Shown: one piece after another, positions 16,497 through 25,219 of the stretch | Layout: each line of letters starts with the position of its first letter | How positions within the stretch are numbered: position 1 is the first letter of the stretch | From: Alphaproteobacteria bacterium | Lineage (GTDB): Bacteria > Pseudomonadota > Alphaproteobacteria > Caulobacterales > Maricaulaceae | Length of the DNA stretch: 64,000 bases | Direction: 5' to 3' | NCBI GenBank assembly: GCA_018222865.1 | Contig: JAAEZM010000001.1 | Span: 187,457 to 251,456 of the forward strand | The notes under the pieces: generated by a model | Databases searched by the model: none | What the model was told of the DNA's origin: nothing | What the model saw: only the letters and a program-made list of their open reading frames with translations | Made by a program: the position numbers and the translations under genes

Positions 16497-17911
16497 ATTC
16501 GCGCAGCAGTGCTTCTGACCGCCCGAGGGCCTGCTGCTTTCCCGAGTTTGACAACTCACCGGAAGCCAAGCGTGCGAAACGCAGGGCTGAGTGGCTTCTC
16601 AGCGCAATTCTCCCCGGGGACTGGACCATAGAGTTCTCTTCGAACGGAGACACCGGTACCGCCGCGTTACTCGATAGAGCGCGCGCAGCCGATCTCATCC
16701 TGGCCTGGGACCAGCCTAGGCTGCTTGCGGCTCCTCTATGGCTTCAGCGACGCGCCGTTCTCGATGACCCGCTTTGCGATACCGGCAATCCAGCGAGTGT
16801 AATAACGAACCTCGCCCGACATCTGAAACTGACGTCTGAAGTCACTGATACCAGCCTTGTGGAGTTCCTCACCACGAGGAGCAAGGTAGCGCAGCGAACA
16901 GTTATCGTTGGCAGTGGCCCGGTCCCTGATAAAACGCAGCACCTGAGAAACTCCGACTTCGTCATTGCAATAGGTGCGCGCGGCCTCACGACAGCCTGTA
17001 TGCTTGGACACGCCGACCTCTATATCGCGTGGGATGCCGCCGCACACTGGGGCCCCTCCGAAACCGCAAAGGCTCACCGCGAGCGCCTTATCGAGCAACA
17101 AAGACAGTCCCGCCTCCACCTTGTCTACCCGGCAGAGTTCTCGCCCCTGGTTCGAAAGATCTGGCCCTCTGATTTGCAGGCTAGGACCTTCGCAGTCGAT
17201 GCCTCGAAACAAGGCATGCTCTTGCCTGATCAAATCCTGCCTCTAGTTGCCACTCGCAATGTCCTGACTGCAATAGCAATTCCCCTGGCATCCGCGCTCC
17301 CAGGCACGATCACGACGGTCGGGATCACGAAATCGGCAAGTCGGGGGGGGGCTGATGCTCACTGGGAGCACGAAGCAGAAAGTGAGTATCAACGCGATAT
17401 AGCAGCAATGCTTATCGAGCATCCTCTCTTCGCGACACGGGCCTCCCGCGCCTATCTGGACGAACACTTCACAATTCTGGCCGCACAGTTGGCGAAACTA
17501 CATGAAAGCGGAAAACTTGCAGGGACAGCGCCAGAAATCGGCAAGAAACCCATTGAAATAGACAGAATAGGGCGTAGAAGTCTCGCAAAACGCATCGTCG
17601 CCTGGGCGGTGAAGCAGCTAGACGTCGCCCAGGTCTATCCTGCCGCGAGCTTCTCCTTCACCTTCGCCATCGCGGCTTGCATCGGGCTTGGGGCTACAAT
17701 GCTTATAGATTGGGACATTTTGCTCGCCTTGCTGGTTGGTGTAAATGCGGCCGGCTTCATCGCGCTGGCGCTTTTCCTCCGTGCGCGCATAGACCGAGCC
17801 GTTAGCCAGATGAAGTCTGAAACTACCGCTCAAGCCACACGGGCATTCGCGAATCTCTCATCGCGGCTAGATGCATTAGAAAACTCGACGAGCTCGAGTA
17901 CGAACAGCTAG
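16493..17911 (+). CDS. Membrane-anchored protein with a MAF/DUF115-like Rossmann segment
   Basis: The 472-residue protein has a central segment TVIVGSGPVPDKTQHLR followed by FVIAIG and a GHADLYIAWDAAAHWG stretch. This order (GxGP turn, second strand, then a xPD...D pattern) resembles MAF_flag10/DUF115 proteins and related sialyltransferase-like folds. Many of these transfer nonulosonic acids to flagellin. Two hydrophobic helices near residues 385-425 and a short coiled-coil tail suggest a C-terminal membrane anchor. The start overlaps the preceding oxidoreductase (ATGA), and the PtmE-like gene follows after 65 bases. A run of nine G at 17343-17351 lies inside the reading frame and could slip. 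Function as a nonulosonate transferase is inference. Confidence 0.45.
   Translation: MNSRSSASDRPRACCFPEFDNSPEAKRAKRRAEWLLSAILPGDWTIEFSSNGDTGTAALLDRARAADLILAWDQPRLLAAPLWLQRRAVLDDPLCDTGNPASVITNLARHLKLTSEVTDTSLVEFLTTRSKVAQRTVIVGSGPVPDKTQHLRNSDFVIAIGARGLTTACMLGHADLYIAWDAAAHWGPSETAKAHRERLIEQQRQSRLHLVYPAEFSPLVRKIWPSDLQARTFAVDASKQGMLLPDQILPLVATRNVLTAIAIPLASALPGTITTVGITKSASRGGADAHWEHEAESEYQRDIAAMLIEHPLFATRASRAYLDEHFTILAAQLAKLHESGKLAGTAPEIGKKPIEIDRIGRRSLAKRIVAWAVKQLDVAQVYPAASFSFTFAIAACIGLGATMLIDWDILLALLVGVNAAGFIALALFLRARIDRAVSQMKSETTAQATRAFANLSSRLDALENSTSSSTNS
17343..17351 (+). repeat. Homopolymeric G9 tract inside the MAF-like gene
   Basis: Nine consecutive G within codons for Arg-Gly-Gly-Ala, about two thirds into the gene. 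Gain or loss of one G would truncate the protein before its membrane helices. Such tracts drive phase variation of maf genes in Campylobacter; here that is only a possibility. Confidence 0.7.
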
Positions 17912-17976
17912 TTACGTCAGATTGTCACGTAATCGTGGCATGTCAGCCACTCCATTAACAGGACCGCTCCTGAGCC

Positions 17977-19020
17977 ATGAGACAATTAGAAAGCATCACC
18001 TTATCTCCAGAGGCCCCCCTGCGCGAGGCCATGCGGGTTCTTGATCAAACCCGCATTCAGATCATCCTGGTTAGCGATGCCAACCACAAACTGCTTGGCA
18101 CGCTTACAGATGGCGATATTCGTCGAGCCTTGTTGCGTGAGGGCAATCTGGAAGACCCCCTGTCATCGGCGATGAACTCGAAGCCGCTTATCGCGAAAGA
18201 AAGCGATTCCGCATCAGACATTCGTTCACGGATGCGCTCCCACGGCATCCGGCAGATGCCGATAGTATCGGATGACGGCGAATTGCTTGACCTCATGATG
18301 CTCTCGGACCCTCGGGTGGATCTCAAGCACGATGTTCCCGTGGTTCTGATTGTTGGTGGTCTTGGACAGCGCCTACGACCACTGACCGAGGAATGTCCGA
18401 AGCCCATGTTGGAAATTGGTGGCCGACCTATTCTCGAGCGGATCATTAATCGCTTCAAAGATCAGGGCTTTCAGAACTTCTTCTTGTCAGTCAACTATCT
18501 CGGCCACGTGATCGAAGAGTATTTTGGCTCCGGCGAGAAGCACGGAATCAATGTGACCTACCTTCGCGAGCAACAGCGTATGGGAACAGGTGGCGCCCTG
18601 TCCTTGCTTGGGGATGATGTTGACGGACCGATTATCGTGATGAATGGCGACCTCATCACCGAGGTCGATTTCCGGATTCTGGCAGACAAGCACCTGGAGA
18701 GTGGTGCCGCAGCAACCATGTGCACCCGGGAACATCGCACCACTGTACCGTTTGGTGTAGTTGAAGCTGAAGGGGAAGTGTACCAGTCCACGGTCGAGAA
18801 ACCGACCCTTTCCCACCGCATCAATGCCGGTATTTATTGCCTGTCACCAGCAGCTTATCGCTCGGTGCCTCGTGATGAGTTCTACGACATGCCTACACTT
18901 TTCTCCGATCTGGTGGCCGCAGGTCATACTTGTCGGGTTCACGCGATTGACGGCCTTTGGCTCGACATCGGCACCAAGCAAGAGTTTGATCGAGCGCAAC
19001 ACGTGTTTGCCGAGGCCTAA
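17977..19020 (+). CDS. ptmE: CBS-domain sugar-1-phosphate guanylyltransferase, PtmE-like
   Basis: It probably transfers GMP to glucosamine-1-phosphate, the entry step of the GDP-sugar route to legionaminic acid described for Campylobacter jejuni. The 347 residues combine two CBS motifs (about 1-115) with a nucleotidyltransferase domain carrying VGGLGQRLRPLT at 126-137 and CPKPML from 140. These are followed by MNGDL (metal-binding Asp), a VEKP segment and WLDIGT. The CBS-plus-transferase fusion is diagnostic of the PtmE group, as opposed to RmlA or GalU. Its neighbours supply every later step of the pathway. A mannose-1-phosphate guanylyltransferase role is the main alternative. Confidence 0.8.
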   Translation: MRQLESITLSPEAPLREAMRVLDQTRIQIILVSDANHKLLGTLTDGDIRRALLREGNLEDPLSSAMNSKPLIAKESDSASDIRSRMRSHGIRQMPIVSDDGELLDLMMLSDPRVDLKHDVPVVLIVGGLGQRLRPLTEECPKPMLEIGGRPILERIINRFKDQGFQNFFLSVNYLGHVIEEYFGSGEKHGINVTYLREQQRMGTGGALSLLGDDVDGPIIVMNGDLITEVDFRILADKHLESGAAATMCTREHRTTVPFGVVEAEGEVYQSTVEKPTLSHRINAGIYCLSPAAYRSVPRDEFYDMPTLFSDLVAAGHTCRVHAIDGLWLDIGTKQEFDRAQHVFAEA

Positions 19021-19047
19021 CAAACCCAATCAAGACAGAGCGATGTG

Positions 19048-20040
19048 ATGAGTAAAACAATTGTCCTAGTGGGTTGCGGCAATATCGGTAGCCGCACCCT
19101 CCAATCCCTTCTTGGTATCGATAGCGCAAACCTACAATCGCTGACGATTTGGTGTTTTGACCCAAACCCAAAGAGCCTCGAACTGGCCCAGACGCGGGCT
19201 GCAGAAGTATCCACCGCAGCGGATGCTAATGGGCATAAGGTGGAGTTTGTAAACCGCCTGCACGACCTGCCGACGCACGCTGACCTCGCGATCATCTCAA
19301 CCACGTCATCACATCGCTGGTCCGCGACGAATGAACTCCTCGCCCACACTAGTGTTGAGCGCCTCATACTTGAGAAATTCCTTTTCACGGAGGCAGAGCA
19401 TTATGGTCTGGCAGCAGAACTATTTGCTAAGACCGGAACAAGCTGCTGGGTGAATTGTCCGCGACCAGCATGGCCGGGCTATCTCAACCTGGCCACACGC
19501 ATAAAGGGGCGGGGACCAGTACAAGCGCGCGTTGCAGGCTCTAACTGGGCGATGGCATCGAACGTCATTCATTTTCTTGCAGCGTTTAGCGCGATCACAG
19601 GAGAGCGTTTCACCGAGTTTGATTCACATCGCCTCGACCCCGAGCCGATTGAGAACAAACGCGGCGGCTATAAGGAAATATCCGGCACTCTAGGAGCCAT
19701 CGGCTCCGGCGGGAGCCGAGTAGACATCCTTTGCGACACGGCCAGCCGATCCGGAATCACGGTCGACATACTGTCGAGCGCGGGTCGCTTTATCCTGTTC
19801 GAGGCACAAAACAAGATGCTGTTCCAAGCCGAAGACTCCGACTGGCAATGGTCTGAGACAGAATTTCCTATGCTCTTCGCTAGCCAGATGAGCGCAGCGT
19901 TCGCCGAATTAATGACAGCAGGTCGTTGCCCGTTACCCACGTTTGAGGACATGACAGAACCGCACCTTGCGCTTATGCGGGTCTTCAATTCAGTGTTTTT
20001 CGGTGATGATAGCTTGAGCCGTCCAACCCCTGTCACCTAA
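19048..20040 (+). CDS. Gfo/Idh/MocA-like oxidoreductase beside ptmE
   Basis: The 330-residue protein opens with a dinucleotide-binding strand (IVLVGCGNIGSRTLQSLL) and has the LEKF version of the EKP motif (about residue 110), then a NCPRPAWPGY segment where this family keeps its catalytic Lys/His region. I took ATG 19048 rather than the in-frame GTG one codon before. It directly follows the PtmE-like gene and converges on legF with two bases between stops. Oxidoreductase genes of unknown step accompany ptmE in other legionaminate clusters; substrate not assignable here. Confidence 0.7.
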   Translation: MSKTIVLVGCGNIGSRTLQSLLGIDSANLQSLTIWCFDPNPKSLELAQTRAAEVSTAADANGHKVEFVNRLHDLPTHADLAIISTTSSHRWSATNELLAHTSVERLILEKFLFTEAEHYGLAAELFAKTGTSCWVNCPRPAWPGYLNLATRIKGRGPVQARVAGSNWAMASNVIHFLAAFSAITGERFTEFDSHRLDPEPIENKRGGYKEISGTLGAIGSGGSRVDILCDTASRSGITVDILSSAGRFILFEAQNKMLFQAEDSDWQWSETEFPMLFASQMSAAFAELMTAGRCPLPTFEDMTEPHLALMRVFNSVFFGDDSLSRPTPVT

Positions 20041-20042
20041 GG

Positions 20043-20747
20043 CTATTCCGAACTCCCCTCCGCATCAAGATGCGCTTTAGTCACCTCGGCGAGACGCATA
20101 TCCAGCGCCGTATCGATGTCCACGGAGCGCTCGGAACTCATGATTACAGCCTTCGCTCGTCCCACAAGAAAGGACGGGGAGGAGTCGGCAAAGAACACAT
20201 CCGTGCGAACAGCATATACAGCGCCATTAAGCTGAATTGCAGTTGGCAGAGCCTGACGGGGCGCCCAGGGGTTCGAGTTTTCGATGAAGGGACGGAGCTG
20301 ACCGCCATCATCGCGCCAAGCGCGGTGGGGATTGGTATCTGCGGATTTGAAGGTACAAGCAGAGTCCCATCCCTCCTGAACCACTGCGTCGACACAGGCG
20401 TCGATATCAGCCGGCAATCTGAGTGGGGAAGTTGGCTGTAGAAGCACAATTACATCGGGACGTTCATCTTTACTCATGGCATCATGGTGATAGCGCAGAG
20501 CATCCTTCGGCAGTGCAGTGTCACTAGCAAGCTCAGCTGGTCGCCATGCGACTTCCGCACCCCATTCCTCTGACACCTTGGCAATCTCATCGCCATCTGT
20601 GGAAACGAAGACACGATCAAGTGTCCGCGCCGCCAGTGCCGCTTCGATTGTCCAGGCAATCAACGGCTTACCAGCGAATGGCAGCACATTTTTCCTCGGC
20701 AGCCCCTTACTGCCGGCCCGCGCGGTAATAAAGGCGTGGATCTTCAT
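20043..20747 (-). CDS. legF: CMP-nonulosonate (legionaminate/sialate) cytidylyltransferase
   Basis: It activates a nonulosonic acid with CTP to give the CMP-sugar donor, in the cytoplasm. The 234 residues show the family signature ITARAGSKGLPRKN at 7-20, then VSTDGDEIA, LLQPTSPLR and the NGAVYAVR segment. Its start overlaps the stop of the LegC aminotransferase by four bases (ATGA), so it is the last gene of the leftward run GT2-legB-legC-legF. With LegB/C/G/H/I homologues around it, a legionaminic-type substrate is likelier than Neu5Ac; the sequence alone does not separate LegF from NeuA. Confidence 0.88.
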   Translation of the reverse strand: MKIHAFITARAGSKGLPRKNVLPFAGKPLIAWTIEAALAARTLDRVFVSTDGDEIAKVSEEWGAEVAWRPAELASDTALPKDALRYHHDAMSKDERPDVIVLLQPTSPLRLPADIDACVDAVVQEGWDSACTFKSADTNPHRAWRDDGGQLRPFIENSNPWAPRQALPTAIQLNGAVYAVRTDVFFADSSPSFLVGRAKAVIMSSERSVDIDTALDMRLAEVTKAHLDAEGSSE

Positions 20748-21886
20748 TTGATGGCCGCCCGTACCGCCTCAATGACCCGCTGCTGATCGGCCGCGTCGAG
20801 TGATGTCGAACATGGAAGCGTAACAATTCGCGACCAAAGCTCTTCCGTGGTCGGCATGGCTTCGCTGAGAGCGCGGCGATATGGCGCTTGCTGGTGAACC
20901 GGCATCCAGAAGGGTCGGGCCTCAATACTCTGCTCTCGCAATTCGCTACAGACCATCGAGACGCGCTCTTGACTGTCCAGTATCAAGCCTGAAAACCAGC
21001 ATGTCGATGTCCGATCCTCAGGCTCAGGAAAGAGCTCCACGCCAGACTGGCCCTCAAAAGCCTCACGATATGCATCGCGGATCTTGCGTTTTGCGGTCAG
21101 AAAATCATCCAGCCGGTCGAGCTGGGCACATCCGATCGCAGCCTGAACATTGGTCATTCGATAGTTGTAACCAACCATATCATGTTCGTAATTTGCGGTA
21201 GCGCGGGCAGTCGTCGAAAGATGCCGGGCGCGGCCCATTAACTGTTCATCAGAACCGACAATCATCCCACCACCGCCACAGGTGATCGTCTTGTTGCCAT
21301 TAAAGGAGTAACAAGTGAGGTCTGCCACTGCTCCAATGGGCTGTTCTTGATAACTTACGCCGATAGCGGCCGCAGCATCGGCAATCACCAGAAGGCCATA
21401 TTCCTTCGCTATTTCATTGATCGCTTTCATGCTCGCTGGGGTTCCGAGCGTATAGACCGGCATGATGGCCGCGACCCGCATGCCCGTTGCCTTGTGTCTG
21501 AGCACACCAGACCGCCGCTCTGTTTGGCTTTCCAGCGCCTCGCGAACCTGACCGGGGTCTAGTGTCCAGGAGTCTCGCTCGATGTCCATCAGCCACGGTG
21601 TAGCGCCCGCGTGGCTGATGGCGTTAGCGCTCGCGATAAAGGTGAAACTGGGGAGAATGACCAGATCGCCCTGGCCAATATCGGAAGCCAGCAGAGAAAT
21701 GTGCAAGGCTTGAGTGCCAGCGCCCATCGCGACGCCAGATGCTGTGCCTGAAAGTGCCGCAATCCGCTCTTCGAATTCGTTTACGAAAGCGCCTACGGAG
21801 GAAACAAAGTTTGTTTCAATACAAGCCTGTAGATTCCGTGCTTCTCGTTCACCGGTATTGGGTATCGCGAGCGGGATAAAGGACAT
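20744..21886 (-). CDS. legC: DegT/DnrJ/EryC1 aminotransferase, LegC-type
   Basis: A PLP-dependent sugar 4-aminotransferase, expected to act on the 4-keto-6-deoxy product of LegB. Visible are MGAGTQALHIS (cofactor phosphate loop), LPSFTFIASANAI, DAAAAIG (Asp that binds the pyridine N) and the Schiff-base lysine in SFNGNKTITCGGGG. Then come GYNYRMTNVQAA and a PVHQQAPY segment. I chose ATG 21886 (380 aa), which has AGGAGA six bases upstream, over a longer frame beginning at 21925. It lies 22 bases after legB and overlaps legF by four bases. Confidence 0.85.
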   Translation of the reverse strand: MSFIPLAIPNTGEREARNLQACIETNFVSSVGAFVNEFEERIAALSGTASGVAMGAGTQALHISLLASDIGQGDLVILPSFTFIASANAISHAGATPWLMDIERDSWTLDPGQVREALESQTERRSGVLRHKATGMRVAAIMPVYTLGTPASMKAINEIAKEYGLLVIADAAAAIGVSYQEQPIGAVADLTCYSFNGNKTITCGGGGMIVGSDEQLMGRARHLSTTARATANYEHDMVGYNYRMTNVQAAIGCAQLDRLDDFLTAKRKIRDAYREAFEGQSGVELFPEPEDRTSTCWFSGLILDSQERVSMVCSELREQSIEARPFWMPVHQQAPYRRALSEAMPTTEELWSRIVTLPCSTSLDAADQQRVIEAVRAAIK

Positions 21887-21908
21887 TGGCTGTCTCCTGT
21901 TTGCGGCG

Positions 21909-23186
21909 CTATGCCCGCTGATCAAGGTTTCGGTTGGAGTCTATATGGGCACTAAGGAAGGCGGGCTCGATGGAGCCAATCATTGTTTTCAGAGCTTCTT
22001 TTGTGCAGGCTTCGGCCGCGGCAGTCCCCATCACCGCAGGTGTGACATGAGCCAACAACTCGCCCATGGATCCACCATGCTGAAGCCCGGCCCACTTAAC
22101 GCCCAACAAGCCCTCCAGATCGAATTCGACCGAAACTTCGCCTGCGCCAACAAATTCCTCGTAGGGTTTTTCGCCACCCGTATCAGCCGGCGTTATGATG
22201 ATGGGCCAACGCCCCTGCGCTGCGTCCGTATCCAACGCGGATTTTGCCTCGTCTTCACTGTCATAATGCACCGGCTCAAACCCATGCCAGCGCGCGAATG
22301 CATCCGCGATTTCCTGTAAAGGCCGCAAATGCTGGACAGGGTCCAAGCGCGGAATGGCAATTGTCCTGTTTGGCGCAAGAACACTCGCCAGGGCACAAAT
22401 GTGGCCAGATTCCTCGAGACTTACGAAGTAACGCCGAATTCCTTTAGGGCAGGCCATCGGCTCACGCCGCGCCATGCGTCGCTCCCACCCTTGGAGCAAC
22501 GAGCCGTTCGAGAACGCAACATTCGCAAACCGAGCGGAATTAATCGCGCCATTCATCGCGCCGCTCAATTCCGGATCAAACAACACATGTTCCATGATCC
22601 GCTTAGTCGCGCCCATAAAGGAAACGGGATTGGCAGCCTTATCGGTCGAGACGCTGAAATAATCCGCGCTCGGGGAGTATTTGGAGAGCCAATCCAGAAA
22701 ACGTGCCTGCTTCACAATATTCGTGTCGAACATCTGCAGGATCGAATAGGCATCCTTCTCTGAACGCACATGCTTAATAGCAGCAAAGTTCAGAACTCGA
22801 TCATAAGGCCCTTCGCCTTCAAGCAAAGAACGCATCGCCGCAGATCCGTAATCCAGCGGCAAGGTTCGAAACTCCTCAATATCGAGTGGCTCGGGCGATG
22901 ATCTGAGCTCACGCACCAATTCAGCAAGAGCATTCTCATTCTGATCGATTATATGAAGCGCTTTTGGCTTAAATCTAAGCAGGGTTCGAATGGTGTTCGA
23001 CCCAATTGACCCAGCCGCGCCGACCGCGAGGATGCGTGACCCGGCAACTTGCTCGCGCAAGTCAGCGGACCTTCCAGCCAAGTCATCTACAAACATTGAA
23101 GTATCGCGACCCGTCGCGATCGAGAATAACGGCGCTTTTGTCACGGATGTAATCTCTTCGCTATACTGCTGAAAATGACGGCGCAT
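21909..23186 (-). CDS. legB: NDP-sugar 4,6-dehydratase of the CapD/LegB type
   Basis: A short-chain-type dehydratase converting an NDP-HexNAc to its 4-keto-6-deoxy form, here probably GDP-GlcNAc. The NAD motif is VGAAGSIGSNTI, followed by HIIDQNENALAELVREL, FAAIKHVRSEKD and the active region STDKAANPVSFMGATKR, in which Lys takes the place of Tyr in the classic YxxxK, as in CapD/PglF/LegB enzymes. The 425 residues include about 55 before the Rossmann fold. The start (23186) is uncertain because no good ribosome site is visible; ATG 23096 is an alternative. It is followed by legC. Confidence 0.8.
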   Translation of the reverse strand: MRRHFQQYSEEITSVTKAPLFSIATGRDTSMFVDDLAGRSADLREQVAGSRILAVGAAGSIGSNTIRTLLRFKPKALHIIDQNENALAELVRELRSSPEPLDIEEFRTLPLDYGSAAMRSLLEGEGPYDRVLNFAAIKHVRSEKDAYSILQMFDTNIVKQARFLDWLSKYSPSADYFSVSTDKAANPVSFMGATKRIMEHVLFDPELSGAMNGAINSARFANVAFSNGSLLQGWERRMARREPMACPKGIRRYFVSLEESGHICALASVLAPNRTIAIPRLDPVQHLRPLQEIADAFARWHGFEPVHYDSEDEAKSALDTDAAQGRWPIIITPADTGGEKPYEEFVGAGEVSVEFDLEGLLGVKWAGLQHGGSMGELLAHVTPAVMGTAAAEACTKEALKTMIGSIEPAFLSAHIDSNRNLDQRA

Positions 23187-23229
23187 CGATAGCCCGGCTG
23201 CGGCGCTTCGGCAAGCAGTCAAGCTTGCC

Positions 23230-24090
23230 TCATAGGCCTATTTTTCTTTTCCAGCGCGAGAGTGACTCAAGCAGCCGGCTCAGCCGCTCCGATGTCAGAC
23301 GATCGTGGATGACGGCGAAGTGGCTCAAACCCATTCGGCCGTTGCGGATATCATCCCTAATCAAGCGGTTCCGGATAAGCACTCCCCAACGCTCGTGCTC
23401 TGAATGTGCTGAATTCGCTGCATCGCCAACAGCCTCGCGTCGATAATGGAGAGCGATTGGCTGGGATAGGCAATCGATGTCCCCCTCAAGGACCAGTTTG
23501 AGCAGGAGATCCCAGTCTTCTAAAACGGGCAAGGATTCATCAAACCCACCGACCCGGTCATAGGCCTCTCGAAGGACCAGTAGACCGATAGGCGGGACTG
23601 GGTTCGCATAGGCTATCTGTGAGATTGCGAGCGGCAAATCCTGCGCGAAAGCCAGCTCTCGGCGCTGCTCCTCATAAACACCGTTTTGCTCCATCTCCCA
23701 GACGTATACTACTCCGCCCGCACAGCCGACGAGGCTCGCGCAAGACTGCAAACGGCCGGCCAGCTGTCCGATCGCATCAGGCTCGAGCGCGTCGTCATCG
23801 TCATGAAGCAGGAAGGCCCATCCTGAACTCGCGTTTACGCCAAAATTTGCCGCTGCCGCACGCCCGATGCCCGAATCGCATCCGGTGTGCAGAAGCTTGA
23901 CCATCAATCCCTCAGCTTGTGCTGACGCGACAACTTCATTGAGACCGTCGGTCTCGTTGTCATCATTGACTATGACCCACTCCAACGAGATATCTGATGG
24001 AAGAACCTGACCCACCACGCTTTTAAGCGCTCGTTCAAGGAAAGCCGTGCGTCGGCGTGTTCGTGTGACTATGGAGACAATTTTTTTCAT
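23230..24090 (-). CDS. Family 2 glycosyltransferase
   Basis: A GT-A fold inverting transferase. The 286 residues open with VSIVTRTRRRTAFLERAL, carry the first acidic motif VIVNDDNETDG and the metal-binding HDDDDALEPD near residue 95, and then GGFDESLPVLEDWDLLLKL, the usual ED catalytic/acceptor region. There is no membrane helix. It is the first gene of the leftward run that continues with legB, legC and legF (43-base gap), divergent from legI. Its acceptor may be the nonulosonate-bearing glycan; this is inference from context. Confidence 0.85.
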   Translation of the reverse strand: MKKIVSIVTRTRRRTAFLERALKSVVGQVLPSDISLEWVIVNDDNETDGLNEVVASAQAEGLMVKLLHTGCDSGIGRAAAANFGVNASSGWAFLLHDDDDALEPDAIGQLAGRLQSCASLVGCAGGVVYVWEMEQNGVYEEQRRELAFAQDLPLAISQIAYANPVPPIGLLVLREAYDRVGGFDESLPVLEDWDLLLKLVLEGDIDCLSQPIALHYRREAVGDAANSAHSEHERWGVLIRNRLIRDDIRNGRMGLSHFAVIHDRLTSERLSRLLESLSRWKRKIGL

Positions 24091-24178
24091 TGACGCTTAC
24101 TTTCGATAGTGTCACCGGTCCGAAGGCTCAGCTATACCCGGCCTACACGCTACGTAGCGCAAACAGAGAGATGTGTTC

Positions 24179-25219
24179 ATGGTTTTTCGACGTCAGCATA
24201 ACGATGACAAGGTCTTCTTTATTGCGGAAGCCGGGGTCAACCACAATGGCGACCTGGCCAATGCCCTTCGCCTGTGCGACATCGCCCATGAAGCTGGCGC
24301 GGATGCTGTGAAGTTCCAGACCTTCAAGGCATCCAAGCTGACGACAAAAACAGCCGAGAAGGCGAGCTACCAGACGGAAAACGCACCTGATATGGGTGAA
24401 AGTCAGCAGGATATGCTGCAGAAGCTAGAGCTGACCGAGGCAGAGTTTCGGCAGGTACGAGATCACTGCGCGGAGATCGGTATTGAGTTCATCTCGACAC
24501 CGTTTGACGAGGATAGCGCCGATTTCCTGAACGAGCTCGGAGTTGACCGTTTTAAAGTCTCCTCGGGAGACCTGACGCATTTGCCGTTCCTTCAGCACCT
24601 CGCACGCTTTGGAAAACCCGTCATAATCTCGACTGGCATGGCGACCCTTAGCGAAGTCGAGGAAGCCGTGGACGCGATAGAGCAAGCGGGCAACCCACCG
24701 CTCGCGATACTTCATTGCGTTTCGAACTATCCCGCGGCACCGGAGCAAGCAAATCTGCGCGCCATGCAAACGATCGAAATGGCCTTTGGTCGCCCGGTCG
24801 GCTGGTCCGACCACACCGAGGGAAGCGCAATATCGCTCGCATCAATAGCGGCTGGTGCCCGTCTGATCGAGAAGCATTTCACAATCGACCGGAATATGCC
24901 CGGACCGGACCACGCCGCTTCGCTCGAACCGGCCGAGCTGGCCACCATGATTTCAGATGTACGCGCCGTCGAAAAAGCGTTGGGCGACGGGCGCAAGCAA
25001 CCAACACCACCAGAAGCCGACACCGCGCGGGTTGCCAGGCGTTCGATCGTAGCGGCTCGACACATCTCAGCGGGGGAAGTGTTCGATGCAAATAATCTTG
25101 AAGCCAAACGCCCCGGGAACGGCCTACCGCCGAAGTATCTTGGGCAGGTCGTGGGCCGTAGAGCGTCTCGTCCCATCGCAGAAGGTGAACTGATTAGCTG
25201 GGACATGCTTGGATCATGA
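24179..25219 (+). CDS. legI: Nonulosonate synthase, LegI/NeuB family
   Basis: It condenses phosphoenolpyruvate with an N-acetylated mannosamine derivative to form a 9-carbon acid. The 346 residues comprise a NeuB barrel (FFIAEAGVNHNGD near the start, AVKFQTFKA, STPFDEDSADFL, KVSSGDLTHLP, STGMATL, LHCVSNYP, GWSDHTEG, EKHFTIDRNMPGPDH) and a C-terminal antifreeze-like SAF domain from about 280. ATG 24179 is chosen over the GTG two codons earlier because AGAGAG lies eight bases before it. It starts the rightward operon legI-legG-legH with a four-base overlap to legG. Confidence 0.9.
   Translation: MVFRRQHNDDKVFFIAEAGVNHNGDLANALRLCDIAHEAGADAVKFQTFKASKLTTKTAEKASYQTENAPDMGESQQDMLQKLELTEAEFRQVRDHCAEIGIEFISTPFDEDSADFLNELGVDRFKVSSGDLTHLPFLQHLARFGKPVIISTGMATLSEVEEAVDAIEQAGNPPLAILHCVSNYPAAPEQANLRAMQTIEMAFGRPVGWSDHTEGSAISLASIAAGARLIEKHFTIDRNMPGPDHAASLEPAELATMISDVRAVEKALGDGRKQPTPPEADTARVARRSIVAARHISAGEVFDANNLEAKRPGNGLPPKYLGQVVGRRASRPIAEGELISWDMLGS

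Noticed and set aside
17977..19020. Annotation of the CBS nucleotidyltransferase as RmlA, GalU or GlmU
   Set aside because: It lacks their signature sequences; CBS fusion and legionaminate neighbours fit PtmE better.
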